Source: Utricularia gibba (lineage: Eukaryota; Streptophyta; Magnoliopsida; Lamiales; Lentibulariaceae). From it: 64,000 nt of DNA. Below are positions 34,052-46,700 of the stretch, piece after piece. The notes beneath the pieces are model-generated. The model did no database searches. It saw nothing but the letters and a program-made list of their open reading frames with translations, and was not told the origin of the DNA. The position numbers and the translations under genes were made by a program. The stretch covers positions 3,100,001 to 3,164,000 of the forward strand of contig CM007991.1 in assembly GCA_002189035.1 (NCBI GenBank), read 5' to 3'. Numbering within the stretch: position 1 is the first letter of the stretch; every line of letters begins with the position of its first letter.

Positions 34052-35944
34052 ATGGTGGGTAAGAACGATGTTGGTTTTCCGAAAAAATGTGCTGGTAATT
34101 TGAAAGAGCAGTTGATTAGAACCACGCTACGGAATGTCAGATCAAGAGGGCACCCTTATGTAGAGCTTAGGGAAGACGGGAAGAAGTTGATATTTTTCTG
34201 TACTCTGTGTCTTGCACCTTGTTACAGTGATTCTGTCTTATTTGATCACTTGAGGGGTAACCTTCATACTGGAAGGCTAGCGACTGCTCGGGCTACATTG
34301 ATGAAATCAAACCCTTGGCCATTTAGTGATGGGGTATTCTTTTTCCATGATGACTCCAATGAGCATAACAAACTACTGCTGTTGGATACTGAGCGAGTAG
34401 GTGCAGATGGCGAGGATTCAGATGCTCTTCCGATCGTCCAATATGACAATCAGCTGGTACGAAATTGTAGTGTTCATGTTTCTCCGAATGCTGGGAGTCA
34501 CATTCTTGAGGACGACGTTCTCTTAGAATCAAATGAATATGATAGAGGCACCTGCGAAGAACTTGTTATCCCAGAGTTGCTACTGAAGGAAGATGTCACA
34601 AACTTGGTGGTTCGGCATATTGGAATTGGGAGAATTGGAGCGAGACTAGTTGAAAGGGACGGTGCCTTTAGTCAAATTCATAGAATATGGTGTGAGTGGC
34701 TGGGCAACAAGCCCATAAGCAGTGATGACAATATCGGGTTAATAACAAAGCATGATTTTGCTCTCGTTATTTTCCCCTACAACTATAACTTGGGTAGGGT
34801 GGGAGTATATGAAGATTTCAGATATCTGCTTCCTTCTAGTCCTTACTCACAGGCTGAGAATAGTTCGAACTCTAGAGGCAAGAAAAGGAAATCGTTCTCA
34901 GACCCAGAGGGTGTTAATCAAGAGGGCTCTTCGGGAGAAGATTCTTGCTCTTCAAACAGTTCAAGCTCAAAAACTCTATTGGCTGTAAATGATGATCAGC
35001 AGGTCCTTTCTAGAGTTGTTCTCAGCAAAGCCATGAGAAAACAATGGAGAAATCATCAGCGGCTTCTCTCTGAGAGATTATGTGATATCTGCCAGCAGCG
35101 CATGCTCCAAAATAAAGATGTGGCTGCTCTTCTGAACACGAAAACTGGAAGACTTATTTGCAGCAGTAGAAATTCAACTGGGGTTTGTTGCTTTCTTTAT
35201 TTCCCTTTAAATTATGTTGTTTCTTACATTATCTCTTCCGACTGTCCTTATAACACAAGTCGCTGCATTTGCAGGCTTTCCATTTGTTTCATGTGTCATG
35301 TCTCATCCGTTGGATACTGCTATGTGAAGTAGAGCTATATAATAAGCACCCTGCGGAGCATAAAACTAGAAAGAGGCCTCGGAAAAAGGCTAAAGCAAAA
35401 GGTGCAGAACAAGGAAAGAAGTGCCAAATGCAAGACAATCATATACTTTCACCATTTTGTCCTGAATGCCAAGGCACTGGTTTGACTGTTGATGGAGAGG
35501 AGCTTGAGAAGCCAACTATTCCTCTCTCTGAGGTATGCAGTTACTTTTGATGGCTCTTCTTTCTTTATTTGTGTCCACAAATAATTCTGCTCACATTCAT
35601 AAAATATGATGTCCAACTTAATGTATTTTCGGATGGTTTTTTGGTTTCTGAGTTCAGATCTTCAAGTATAAGATCAAATTATGTGATGGTAACAAAGCAT
35701 GGATGAAAAAACCTGAAGATCTCCAGAACTGCTCTATTGGCTTTAGTTTCCCTCTTCCCGCTGAAGAAAATATGGAATTGCAGGTTTTTGAACACGTTTT
35801 TTTGGGTTAACAAACTGCAATCTGAAAGGATGTCTTTTTCATTACTAAGATGATAAATTCAACCCCCCCTCCCCTCTCCCTGTTATTTACCAGGAAATCA
35901 TTGCACATCTGAAGCTTCTACACTTCTATCGCGCTGTACTGTAG
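34052..35944 (+). CDS. Uncharacterised C2H2-like and RING-like zinc protein
   Basis: Four exons, 34052-35182, 35275-35532, 35658-35783 and 35894-35944, all phase 0, give 521 residues. Start MVGKNDVGFPKKCAGN is the first ATG in frame. Seen: a U1/matrin-type finger at about residues 48-71 (FCTLCLAP...FDHLRGNLH; C-x2-C and H-x5-H); a middle domain with no known match (LVVRHIGIGRIGARLVE, ALVIFPYNYNLGRVG); a basic/serine stretch (RGKKRKSFSD); then a split RING-like set, LCDICQQRM, LICSSRN, FHLFHVSCLIRWI and FCPECQGTG, with a Lys-rich insert (KTRKRPRKKAKAKG) between. The cysteine and histidine order suggests a zinc-binding fold that may act in RNA binding or ubiquitin transfer. I do not recognise a named family. 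Confidence 0.8.
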
Positions 35945-36240
35945 GCATCTCGAGGAAGCCGCCGTTGTCACTGATGAACATCACTGCATCGAGTTCTCTA
36001 ACTGCTCCGTTTCACTAGCTGAAGTTGCTGTCCAACGCATATGTGTAGATATGGATTCTGTATTTTCCTTGCTTTGCTTTCGATCCCATGTAAATTTTAC
36101 TTTCACATCCAATGCCATGTGAAGCCGACAGTCTTCAAAAAGTTCTAAGGAATTTGGATTCTATGCTCTCATCTCGTCAATTACTGGTACTTTTGCATCA
36201 CTTGGAGTTATGCGTTTTTAAAAGTGAAGAAACAAAAATA

Positions 36241-36933
36241 TCAGAAGAGAAGAAGGCACATTAGTGTACAGCAGCATAGAAAGAAACACACCCTGCTAAG
36301 TGATCTGTTCATCTGAGTCATCCGGTGTTGCAGGCCCGGGCTTGCAGTGAGTCGGTACGAGGTCGGATATGTGTGCAGCCCTGTGCCTGAGTTCCCAAAT
36401 ATCCTGGCGTAAACCATTTCTCCAAACACCCCGATCATGGGATCAATCACAGGTGAAGAGGCTGTGTGGTTCCCTGCTGTAATGTAAGGCTGCTGCCCTT
36501 CTGGTATGGTGAAGCTTCGATGGGGAAGATGATCGAACAGTGATGAGCGATCGGTGATCCAGACCGGAGTGGAGGGCCTCTCAGGGGTGAGGGGAGCATT
36601 TTGTTTGGAGGAATGTGTGGTCTGCCCTCGGCCGTACAGTGGGATCATGGTCTTCTCTGAAATCTCAGTCTTGCAGACAGGGCAACGGGGGCTCCGGTCA
36701 TCTGGATCATCAGCTTCCCTGATGATCCATTTGTAGATGCACGCCCAGCAATAGAGATGCCCACAAAATGTGACCACAGGTTCCTTCACAAGCTCCAAAC
36801 AGATGTTACATTCGAAGCCACCTCCGACTTGGCTCGCTTCCGGCACATCGACCTCCGAGGCCAACGATTTGCAGCCCATCTCTTCCTGAAAACGACTGCC
36901 AATTGGCTCTGCACCCGGTTCACAATGCTCCAT
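36241..36933 (-). CDS. RING-type E3 ubiquitin ligase, RMA family (ER membrane anchored)
   Basis: RMA ligases sit in the ER membrane by a C-terminal tail and mark membrane proteins for degradation. The coding part is one exon of 230 residues starting MEHCEPGAEP at 36933; the frame stays open upstream but only into likely leader. The RING finger at about residues 40-92 reads FECNICLELVKEPVVTFCGH, LYCWACIYKWI and RCPVCKTEI, a C3HC4 set with all ligands. A Ser/Thr/Pro-rich middle follows, then RVCFFLCCCTLMCLLLF at the extreme C-terminus as the tail anchor. A leader intron is likely on the minus strand (donor near 37331, acceptor at about 36969). Confidence 0.9.
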   Translation of the reverse strand: MEHCEPGAEPIGSRFQEEMGCKSLASEVDVPEASQVGGGFECNICLELVKEPVVTFCGHLYCWACIYKWIIREADDPDDRSPRCPVCKTEISEKTMIPLYGRGQTTHSSKQNAPLTPERPSTPVWITDRSSLFDHLPHRSFTIPEGQQPYITAGNHTASSPVIDPMIGVFGEMVYARIFGNSGTGLHTYPTSYRLTASPGLQHRMTQMNRSLSRVCFFLCCCTLMCLLLF

Positions 36934-38110
36934 TGTCGTTGCCTTCTGCAGCCACGCAATACAAATCTGTGGGCAGGAAGAACACTTGCAGCATGTAATA
37001 ACCAAATAGACGACGCATCACAAACATCTGGATTCATTCACAATCCTATGCAATGCGCCAAACAGAGATAATCCCATACCATATATAACACAGCAGCAAT
37101 AAAAAATCAACCCAGTGTCGAACAGTAGCACCTTGAAGGAAAACATGGGGAAGAATCACAAAAAAGGAACGTCTCCTTTGATCCTTGATGAAGGGTTAAA
37201 GAAAGGTAAGCTTTCGGAACACACAACAGGAATCAGAAGAAACTTCCCCAGAGAACAGAATCAGGGGAAGGGACCGTCGATATCAAATTCCAATTTCATT
37301 CAAGACATCCAGAAGATGAGGGCACGTACCAAACATCCAGATAAATCGATTCCCACCCCTCGATCCCGATCATTCACCCCTCCATCCTCCGACAAATGAT
37401 CAATGGCCAAAAATTGGGTATACGCAGTTCCAAAACGATCTGCTGGATTACAAGCGGAGGAAAGAAAACGCTTTAACCCCCTTGTATCAGCAGTTCAGTA
37501 TTGGATTCAAAGGACGAAGCAAGGAAAAGAATTACAGATTCCTTCTCTCTTTTTTCTGGTTACAGAAATGGGTGAAGATGATGATGGGATTTGGAACTTT
37601 TGTATGCTTCTCAATTTTGGATGAGCTCAATACGTCAAGTCAATGGGCTCTGGCCCACTACAGCATCCTTGATATTTTATTTACCAGATATTTATTAAAT
37701 AAACTAATTTAAAAAGATTCTTTTTGCGTAATGTGCTTCGGCACATTCAGAATTTTGTTTTGCTCGTGATCTGGGGAACTCCAGCTGACTCTTGATCGCC
37801 AATCGTACTTCAAGGTATGGCCTTTTGATGATGGATTCGTCGAGATTAGGGTTTTTTTTTTTTTAAAAAAAATTTTGGTGGGTTTCTACGGCTCAATATT
37901 TCGAGGATATCGATCGACGATTTTAGGTTAACTTTGCTGGTTTAAGGGTTTCGGATGATTTCTTTCGTTAGAGGTGTTGATTGTGTTACATATTCGTCGG
38001 GTGATGATGGCTGGCTCTTCAGCCTAGTTTGATTGTATGGTGAGGCCCTTGTTTGAGCAGGTTTTTGCTGTTTGAATGAATCTGTGTTGTATTTGAAGCA
38101 GGTAACAAGA
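36934..38110. other. Divergent upstream region of the RMA and DUF1421 genes
   Basis: Holds the likely spliced leader of the RMA gene (to about 37400), site II-like TGGGCT and GGCCCA words at about 37644-37656, and the likely leader and leader intron of the plus-strand gene, with an acceptor at about 38100. No separate gene is supported. Confidence 0.5.
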
Positions 38111-39631
38111 ATGTCTAGATCAAATATTTTGGGTAAATCAAGCTATAGTGCTTCAGAAGACTCTTCATTCAATGAAGATTTCATTTTCACGGTGGAGAAC
38201 ACTGTGAAGAAATACACTGATAATCTCCTGCGTTTTCTTGAGGGAATAAGCTCCCGTATGGCCCAGCTTGAACTCCATTGTCATAATCTTGATAAATCAA
38301 TTGGCGAAATGCGTTTGGAGTTAACTCGAGATCATGAGGAATCGGAGTCTAAGCTGAACTCCCTGGAAAAGCATATGCAAGAGGCATTTCTCTATTTTGT
38401 TTCTTCTTATGTGCCCTGCTGTCATTGGTTTTACGTATGATAATCCAAATGATGATGTTTATGTTGTTGCTCACTGAATATGCTACGTGGGTTTTTACGC
38501 AAGGGTTTTTTTACTAATATTCCACTAATAATTCAATGCCACTGATCAGCTGTTGTTCCGTTGTTTCAAATGCAGGTTCATAGGTCTGTAGAGATCCTAA
38601 GAGATAAGCAAGAGCTTGCTGACACTCTTGAGGAGTTAACCAAGCTTCAACTTGCTCAACAGGAAGGCTCCTCAGCTGTTAAAACTCAGAATGGTGATAG
38701 AAGCTCGGTCCCTTCCAAATCTAAGAAGCCTGAAATCTCACAAGATTCACATGATCAGAAAATGGCACTCGTGCCGTATCAAGTGGCTGCACCACAGTCA
38801 GTCCCTTCAGTTGGATCACCCGATTTTCAGCACTCTTCTACATCAGACCCTTCACCTACCCTTTCAGCACAAGGGCAGGTGTATTCCGTACCTCCACCAC
38901 CAGTTGTCCCTTCACAACAATCTCAAGTTCAATACCCGCCAAATCAACCCCAAGTTCAAGAGATGACTAGATTTTCCCACCCACAGGCACATCCTCAAGT
39001 GAATCAGAACCCACAGATGCAGTCAGGGACTCCATATCAGCCTCAGTGGCCTCAGCATCTGCAACAACAAGCTCAACAACCTCAGCATCACATCATGCAA
39101 ACACAGATAAGATCTTCTTCTCAATATATGTATCCTTCATATATGCCAGGTCAGACGAATCCGGCTCCTATTGGTAGCAGCATGCCAATGCAACAAGGTA
39201 CATCACAGCCAGGTTTTGCTGGCCCTGAAGCTACGTCTTATGGATATGGTGCTTCCAGTCGTCCAATGCAACAAGTGCCCCCACAGCAGCAAGTCAAGGT
39301 TGGGTACGGTACGCAATCTGGAGATGGATATATGACTGGGGTACAGCGTCCTGTGCTTCCAAGTGGTAACACATACTTGGGAAACGCAGCACAAGCTCAG
39401 TATATGCAAGGTCCTTATCCTTCACAAAGTTTCCCTCCACAGAACATCCCTCCTCTCCGCAGCCATCCATACAATGAGCTCATTGAGAAGCTTGTGGGCA
39501 TGGGATACAGTGGTGATCGCGTTGTTGGCCTCATTCAGAGGCTGGAAGAGAGTGGTCAGCCCGTCGACTTGAACTCTGTTCTTGTCAGGCTGAACGGAGG
39601 GGGTGCTTCACATAGAGGTTGGTCTAGCTAG
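38111..39631 (+). CDS. DUF1421 prion-like protein (FLOE family)
   Basis: Two coding exons, 38111-38383 and 38576-39631, give 442 residues. The N-terminus (MSRSNILGKSSYSASEDSSF) leads into a coiled coil, FTVENTVKKYTDNLLRFLE to VHRSVEILRDKQELADTLEE. The long middle is rich in Gln, Pro, Ser and Tyr (QPS-rich, prion-like). The C-terminus is the DUF1421 domain, SHPYNELIEKLVGMGYSGDR and LEESGQPVDLNSVLVRLN, which resembles a UBA fold. In Arabidopsis the DUF1421 family includes FLOE1, a seed protein that forms condensates on hydration; the domain order here matches. The Asp/Ser-rich N-terminal region of FLOE1 is short. The intron begins gag|GC, a GC-AG intron, because only that joint gives the conserved LEKHMQE-VHRSVEIL. 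Confidence 0.85.
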
Positions 39632-40543
39632 AGGAATATTCATGCATTTCGTCTTTGAGAAACACAGTTTGAATTTCAAGCTCATTTTCATCACAGTAAA
39701 ACTCATCTCAAGGTTCAAATTCAACTGTTTTATGAACTCTTGAATATGGAATCCTAGCTACGAAGATACAATATGTATTCTTACTTTAGTTTTGCTTTGA
39801 ATCGAGTTTGTGTTCGGAGCTTTCAGGGCTCTAGGCAGGCTGCTGATTGTTCGTAACTCAAAACGCAAGTCTTGGAAGTTAAGAGTCACCGAAGTTTGAA
39901 GGATGGACGTCAGCGATGACTCACCGTCGTTCAACAAGCCCCGAGTCTGCTAAAACGTCTCTCCTTCTATGTTTTTCGTCACGCTCCTCCACCTATGCGA
40001 ACGTTTGCTTCTCCGCCGGCGTCAGGAATCCCGCCGCAGTATAAGAGTCAACTCGATTCTACAGCAGATGCTGCCGCCGCGGCAGGAATCCGGCCTCGAC
40101 AAAACAGCGATCGCTGCAGGAATTCGGCTGAATGTGCGATCTGTTGAAGTGCGCTTGAGGGCGGAGAGACGGCGAAGAATTTGCCCAACTATAATTACAC
40201 CTTTTTCGCGGACTGCTTTGATGTGTGGCTCCAATGTAATTGCCCTGTTTGCCGGACCTAGGCCGCACTTCGACCTCCATGTACCGGAGATCCTCATCCG
40301 GTGAAGAATGGCTCCTTAAGGAAAGAGTCGCCGCACCGGAGCCGTGATCCAAAGGGAATTAAATTGTTTGCCGGCTGACTCGTCAACTCAATGGCACCAA
40401 ATTACAGTCACGGGAAGTATGTTATGGAAAAAAATGAATTATTCAAATGAAGAAAGGCTTTGTCAGTTTGTCTCCTGTATGACAAAAACCCTTGCTCTGT
40501 GCTTACGCGTTTCAAAAACACATTGATTGTCTACATCTCTTCC
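39632..40543. other. 3' region of the DUF1421 gene and promoter/leader of RABA1
   Basis: No gene supported. Short open frames on both strands at 40020-40350 have no family features. Confidence 0.45.
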
Positions 40544-41843
40544 ATGGGCGCGTACCGAGCTGACGACGATTACGATTATCTCTTCAAGGTTGTGTTGATA
40601 GGCGATTCCGGCGTCGGGAAATCCAATCTTCTCTCCAGGTTCACTCGGAATGAGTTCAGCTTGGAGTCCAAGTCTACAATCGGAGTTGAGTTTGCTACTC
40701 GAAGCATTCGTGTCGATGAGAAGGTGGTGAAGGCGCAGATATGGGATACTGCTGGTCAAGAGAGGTACGCGCCTCTTTCCACATCGCGTTCGATTCTTAG
40801 TTACGCGTAACGTCTGCTTTGGTTTTCTGCTGAATTTTGACGGTGAATCAAGATTTTCAATTCCGGTTCGGGTGATTTCGGGATTATTGTCTGTAATGCT
40901 GTTTCCTGTTTTGGTTTTTTTCTAGTTTAGGTCGTAGATCTGTGAATGTGGTATCCCGATCCGAGGTACGTGGAATGATTGGCTGGAATCATCTGATCTG
41001 CGTACCTTGATTTCTAGGGTTGTTTCTGTTTGTTGATCTATCAGCTTCCAGATCTTGTTACAATTCTCCTGAAATTTCCATAAACCTAGCGTAGGATATC
41101 TATGCAACCAATGGAATGCAGCGTGTCAATGTGCTCATTCAGTATTCTGCTTGTTTTCCCTTCATCTGTGTAGTGATAAAAGCTTGTATTGAATTAAATT
41201 TCGTCCATCATCTGGAGTGTGATATGGCTCTCCACAGCTTTCATGCATTTTCTTTTTTGTGTGCGTCCGTGTGTGTATGTGTGTTTTCTTTTTCACTCTT
41301 CAGTCTCGGTGAAATGAAGCTTACTTTGGAACAGGGGATGTTTCTCTTTCTTTGTGTCTCCTACTTGCTTCCTGCGGATACATGTATCTCATTATTGATT
41401 CTTTCTGAAGGTACCGTGCGATAACAAGCGCTTACTACCGAGGCGCTGTTGGTGCGTTGATGGTCTATGATGTTACTCGCCATGTTACATTCGAAAATGT
41501 GGAGAGATGGCTCAAGGAGCTCAGGGACCATACTGACTCAAACATAGTTATCATGCTCGTCGGAAACAAAGCCGACTTGCGACACTTGCGTGCAGTCTCA
41601 ACTGAAGACGCCACTGCTTTTGCCGAAAGAGAGAAGACATTTTTCATGGAAACTTCAGCTCTGGAATCAACGAACGTCGAGAATGCCTTCACGGAAGTGC
41701 TTACACAGATTCATCAGATCGTCAGCAAGAAAGCACTTGAAACCAGCGACGATCCCACATCTTTGCCAAAAGGACAGACCATCAACGTGGGTTCCAAGGA
41801 TGATGTCTCGGCTGTTAAGAAACCCGGCTGCTGCTCTTCTTAG
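40544..41843 (+). CDS. Rab GTPase, RABA1 subgroup (RABA1f-like)
   Basis: RABA1 proteins guide traffic from the trans-Golgi/recycling endosome to the plasma membrane. Two exons, 40544-40764 and 41411-41843, with a 646-bp intron splitting QER|Y at the usual place, give 217 residues. All GTPase motifs are intact: GDSGVGKS (P-loop), [11 protein letters not shown] (effector), WDTAGQERY (switch II), GNKADL (guanine specificity), ETSALE. The C-terminus ends KKPGCCSS, a double-cysteine geranylgeranylation site. The start [18 protein letters not shown] and the tail [15 protein letters not shown] are RABA1-like. Confidence 0.95.
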
Positions 41844-43741
41844 ACACACCATTTTTCCTCCACTCTCGGATATCAGGTTTTCCTTCCATCCTCAATTCTC
41901 TTCGTTTTTTGTTCTGGGCTCCATAGTTTTTCGTTGCAATGTTGTGTCATCAGGAACCTGTGATTTGTTTGTGATCTATTAGCTGCTGCTCAGCCTATGT
42001 GTTCACTTTGTAGCCTGGTTTCAAATGAAACTAACTGCTACGTGCCTGAAAAAGCAAATGACTAGCATGGGTGTCAAAAAGGGTTAGGTGACACGAGCTG
42101 GCCTGGCTAGATCTTCATTGTCGATGCTAATATCCTTAGAATTAGACAATTTGGAACAAGTACATCATTTTCTTCCATTACCTAATTCCACTTTGACTTT
42201 GACCTCCCTCCATCGCAATTAGCGGCTACTTGGGACCATGCTCGCCACAAAGAGCCGGATTGCCGAGCCGGCTCGGTTACTGTAAAAGGTAATTGTCCGG
42301 TCCGGTTTGATTCGGTCTATGGGTTCATCGGTTCATTGACCACCATGCAGGTGCCCATTGGAGGGAGACGCACCACGTTCCGAAATGGAGTCCACGAACC
42401 GGGGGAACAGAGAAGCGTCATTTTTTTATATTTGATAGTAAATGCAAACGGTCACACCTGACTCGAAAGGCGCTTTAGGCGTTTGACTGCCCCCCATCCG
42501 TTTACTTTTTTACTTTCGGTATTTTTAACTAATGGCGTCCTGATATTGCGGTTGGTTCTTCCTGCTCCATTTACTGTGGCCAAACTACCGCGGGGTCCGT
42601 TTGTAAATTAGGGGAAGTCCGGGGGCTGGATTTTGAAATCGAAAAGATTAAAACATCACAGCTGGAGACGTGAAGCACACGCGCCTGCGTGGCTGTCGTC
42701 GCCCTCCCGCACCAGTATAAATTCACTACAGTAGTTAAAAAGATTTTATCACTGCTTCCGGTACGTGTTCACGAATTTCACGACGCTAAAATTACGGCCC
42801 TGGTGAGTCTCAATGCCTTGGTTTCTTTGTCTTCATTTTTTGATTTGTTGTGGCTTTCCGAGTTCGGTGAATTGGAGACTGAGTTGGAGTTTGTGTTGTT
42901 GAGATCTGCATCGGTAACTTCTCCAATGCGGTGTGCGTTCCTGATGTCGTTTCTTGGAGTTTTGTATGTCAGTTCGCGGTGATTTTGCTTTGAAGTGGGC
43001 GTTTTCTGAGTGGTTTGGAGGAGGAGGGCCGATGGTGATTGGTTAGTGAGCCCAATTTGGAAGACGTTCTTCGTGTGTAGATCTTTGTTTTCAAATGCTG
43101 TTAAGGGAGTAGATCGTGCTCTTTCTGGGAATTTAGGTCAATGCAATGTCTGATTGAATGCGTCTAAGAATGTGCATTGAATGTTTATTGACGTTTGTTG
43201 ACTTCTTGTGTCTAACTTTGTCGCCTGAGAATGAAGTGATCTTTGATGGCCTGTAATTCGATCTATTTATCTTTCTGTTAGGTGAATATTGAAATTGCAA
43301 TCTAGTCGTTAACGCCCTTTGGTTGCTCGTAGGGTGTCTGATGCGTATAATTTAAACCTGCTTGTGATGAAGTTAACATTGGACTTCGAATGCTCTGTAT
43401 TGTGTTTTGTGGTTGGTGATAGGGGAAGTCTTCCATGCTTCCCCGATTGTTCGTTTTATCTTCAGATTTATTCGTTTACAGGATGGAGTTAATAGTAGTC
43501 TTGTCTGTGTTGGCTCAATTTTCTCTCCAAAATTTTTTTCAGGTTCAATCACGTGTCCACCAGTGGTTTTAAAAAGCAACAACTGCTTCCCTTTACCTGG
43601 TGGAAGAAATCCAGTGACAATCTTCATGTGTAAGAAATATGGGCACTGCATAAATTCACAGATTAAAGAGTTGGACATAGATCCTTGACATCGGAGGAGA
43701 ATTCACAGTATAAAGAATTGGCTAGCCAAGAGAATTATGAT
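41844..43741. other. RABA1 3' region, Raf-like kinase promoter and leader
   Basis: After the RABA1 3' end there is spacer to about 42660, then a TATAAAT word at 42716-42722, followed by transcript-like sequence to 43741 that probably forms the leader, with introns, of the Raf-like kinase. No separate gene seen. Confidence 0.45.
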
Positions 43742-46700
43742 ATGTTATCACCTAAAAGAGCTTCATGGATCCTGTGGAGCACAGGGATGCTGTCCGAACC
43801 AATCCCAAATGGTTTCTACTCCGTTGTGCCGGTGAGCTCTCAATTCATGTTCCTTGATATTTTTTAATAACGTCATTTCATGGCCTCTTTTGGAGTGAGT
43901 CAAACGGCAGACACAGTTTTCTAGATAAGGGCATGCTATCTAGGTCGTTTATGACAGATCTTGATTCAAGCATGTTATCAATCCTCTACTCTACTTTAGT
44001 GGGCTTTGTATAGCATGTTCTTAACAGCGTTTCACTGACAGGACAAAAAGTTGAAGGAACTTTATGAAGATATTCCTACTCTTGAGGACCTTCAAGCTCT
44101 GGAGTTTGAGGGTTTTGCAGTGGATGCCATTGTAGTGGATGCTGAGAAAGATAAGAAGCTCTCCATGATGAGGCAGTTAATTATAGCACTTGTTAAGGGT
44201 TTGAACGTAAACACTGCCGCTGTGATAAAAAAGATTGCTGGATTGGTGAGTACGAATTCGTCTTCCTCTACCTTTTTGGTTCACACCACATATAAATGCT
44301 TGGTTTCATCTTTTCTTAGTCGTTCTGAAGCTTGGTTCGCTTCCCATGCTTTCCACTTTTTTCATCTTGTGCATTATATGCCAGTGCTTTTGCAGTGAGT
44401 GCTGTTATGATCATTTTGAGCTGATTGATCTACTATTTTGTGATGCACAACTGTTCCATGTAAATAGAGAAAAACACAGGATGCATGGTTCATTGGAAGG
44501 GACTAGAACTTTATGTGGTTTCTCTACATGTGTTTGGTTCAAACATGCATTTATTTTCCGTGATGTATTTTATTCATTTTCATATCTGAATTTCTCTGCT
44601 TATCTACAGGTTTCTGATTTTTTCAAGAGACCAAAGGTGGAACCGAGTTCAAAGACACTTTCCCAGGAAGAAGCTTCACGTGCATCTGGTATTCAGATGT
44701 TGGGACAGATAAGGCATGGTTCATGCAGACCAAGAGCAATTTTGTTTAAGGTTCTTGCTGATACTGTTGGACTCGAAAGTAGGCTAGTGGTGGTGAGATT
44801 ATGCATTAATGTACTTCTTCTTTTGTTTCTGTTTGTTGCTAACTTGAAGAAACTTCAGATGCTTCTCATTCTTTTTTGTTTTTCTCTTTTATATATATTT
44901 TTTAGTTTGGTTTTTTTATAATCCTGTAACCCATTGGGTGTGTCTGAGCAGGGTTTACCAACTGAAGGAGCGTATGAGTGTCCTGATTCTGACAAGCATA
45001 TGTCTGTTATGGTTGTGCTAAACTCTGTTGAGCTGTTGGTTGATCTGATGCGTTTTCCTGGTCAACTAATACCTCGTTCAACCAAGAGTATTTACATGAC
45101 CCATATATCTGCCCCTGGAGAAAGTGATTCAGCAGAAAATGATTCTTGTGATTCACCAATGGAACCAAACAGCCCCCTCTATGGAGTGTCTGATCGTGTT
45201 GATCCTGAATGGTTAGTGGTGGCTAAATTTATGAATTTGTATAGCTGCAGGAGCATCTCTATAAGCATAAATCAAGTACCTTCGCTTTCTATTGGTCAGT
45301 CCTTCATAGAAAGGATAATTTTTTTTCATCGATTTTTTATATATTCATCTTTAAAATTTCTAATATACTCTCCCAGTGCTGTGAAAGAGGATGGAGTACT
45401 GCATAACCGCAGATTAGAAGTATCTTCTGGGCCATCATTGAGGAATATGATGCTGAGATCAAATTCAGTTGATAGGAAACTGAGGTAACATTCTGATCTG
45501 CCTCCTGCCACTTGAGCCTCCCTACATCTATGCCTTTTTCCGTTATTTATTATGACTTCAATGGTAATTTATTGCACAGTGAAGCTGATATGGCCTCTGC
45601 ATTTTGGCGGAAAGGCAAGAGAGAAATTATTGGTGAATCAAGGACTGCTAGCTCAAGGTTTTTGGGTTCTTTCATTCCTTTTTTTTTTATGAGTTTTCCA
45701 CTCCGAATTTGGTTGATTTATAAACATAATTTTGAGCACAATTGCATACATTGATCTGATTTGGTGGTGGTAATAGTGCTTTGTAGCACTGTTTCATCCT
45801 ACTCAAGATCATTTTTCCAGCCCAGACCCTTTGGTTGTGATATCTTTGTCCTCTTCTTATTCATTCAAGGCATAATCAGCCTATGTGTTTCTTATTGGCG
45901 GTGATAATCTGGCTGTAAATATTTTAAGCCCATAACATCTTCTTCCAGTCCAGAGCACCCTTCATTTCGAACAAGGGGTCGATCCTTGCTGAGTGGAGAT
46001 AACAAGTCCTTCAGAGGCTATTCCAATGAGATTGCGATCTCAAGGTCTGCTAAAGTTTTTAGGTTGCCCAGTTGATAATTCCTAGCTAGTCTACTTGTTG
46101 ATTCATGTCCTGAGAATCATGTCACCCACTGTATTTTGCAACAACTACAATAATTGTATGTCTTAAAAAAGTTCTGAAATGTGCAGTGTAGGTTATTCTG
46201 AAGTTAGTATTCTTGCATTTATTTTGATTTTGAGTGCGTGTGCAGGTCTGAAGGTGCAACCGTAGTCGATGCAAATAGAAGACGAAGGAGCATCAGCATG
46301 ACTCCAGAAATTGGTGATGACATCGCAAGGTTAAGATCAATTGATCTCGTTGGGTTATTTGTTCTTATGATTTGACAATACCAAGCATACATCTCTGCAT
46401 AATCAATTGATATTCACAAGTCAGTTGCAAACAACGAATGTAAATTTCTTTGATGTTTCCATGAATTTATGACTTTTAATGTTCCACATAACTGATGATG
46501 TAATTGAAAATTTTGTAGAGCTGTACGTGCCATGAATGAAAGTCTGAAGCAAAATCGCCTTTCAAGGCAAGCGGAAAGCACCTTGCAGTCCTTCGAGACA
46601 AGTGACCAAAACATTGCTGGCCAATCAAAAGAAGTATGTATTCAATAGCCTGAGAGGGGATAACGCCAGTGTTGTTGTATCTTGTACCATTGATTTTCCA

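Noticed and set aside
35269-35340. Separate gene starting in exon 2 of the zinc protein
   Set aside because: The stretch follows a normal acceptor and continues the same protein in phase.
40022-40352. Overlapping open frames on both strands upstream of RABA1
   Set aside because: No family features, and the frames fall in the likely promoter or leader of a clear gene.
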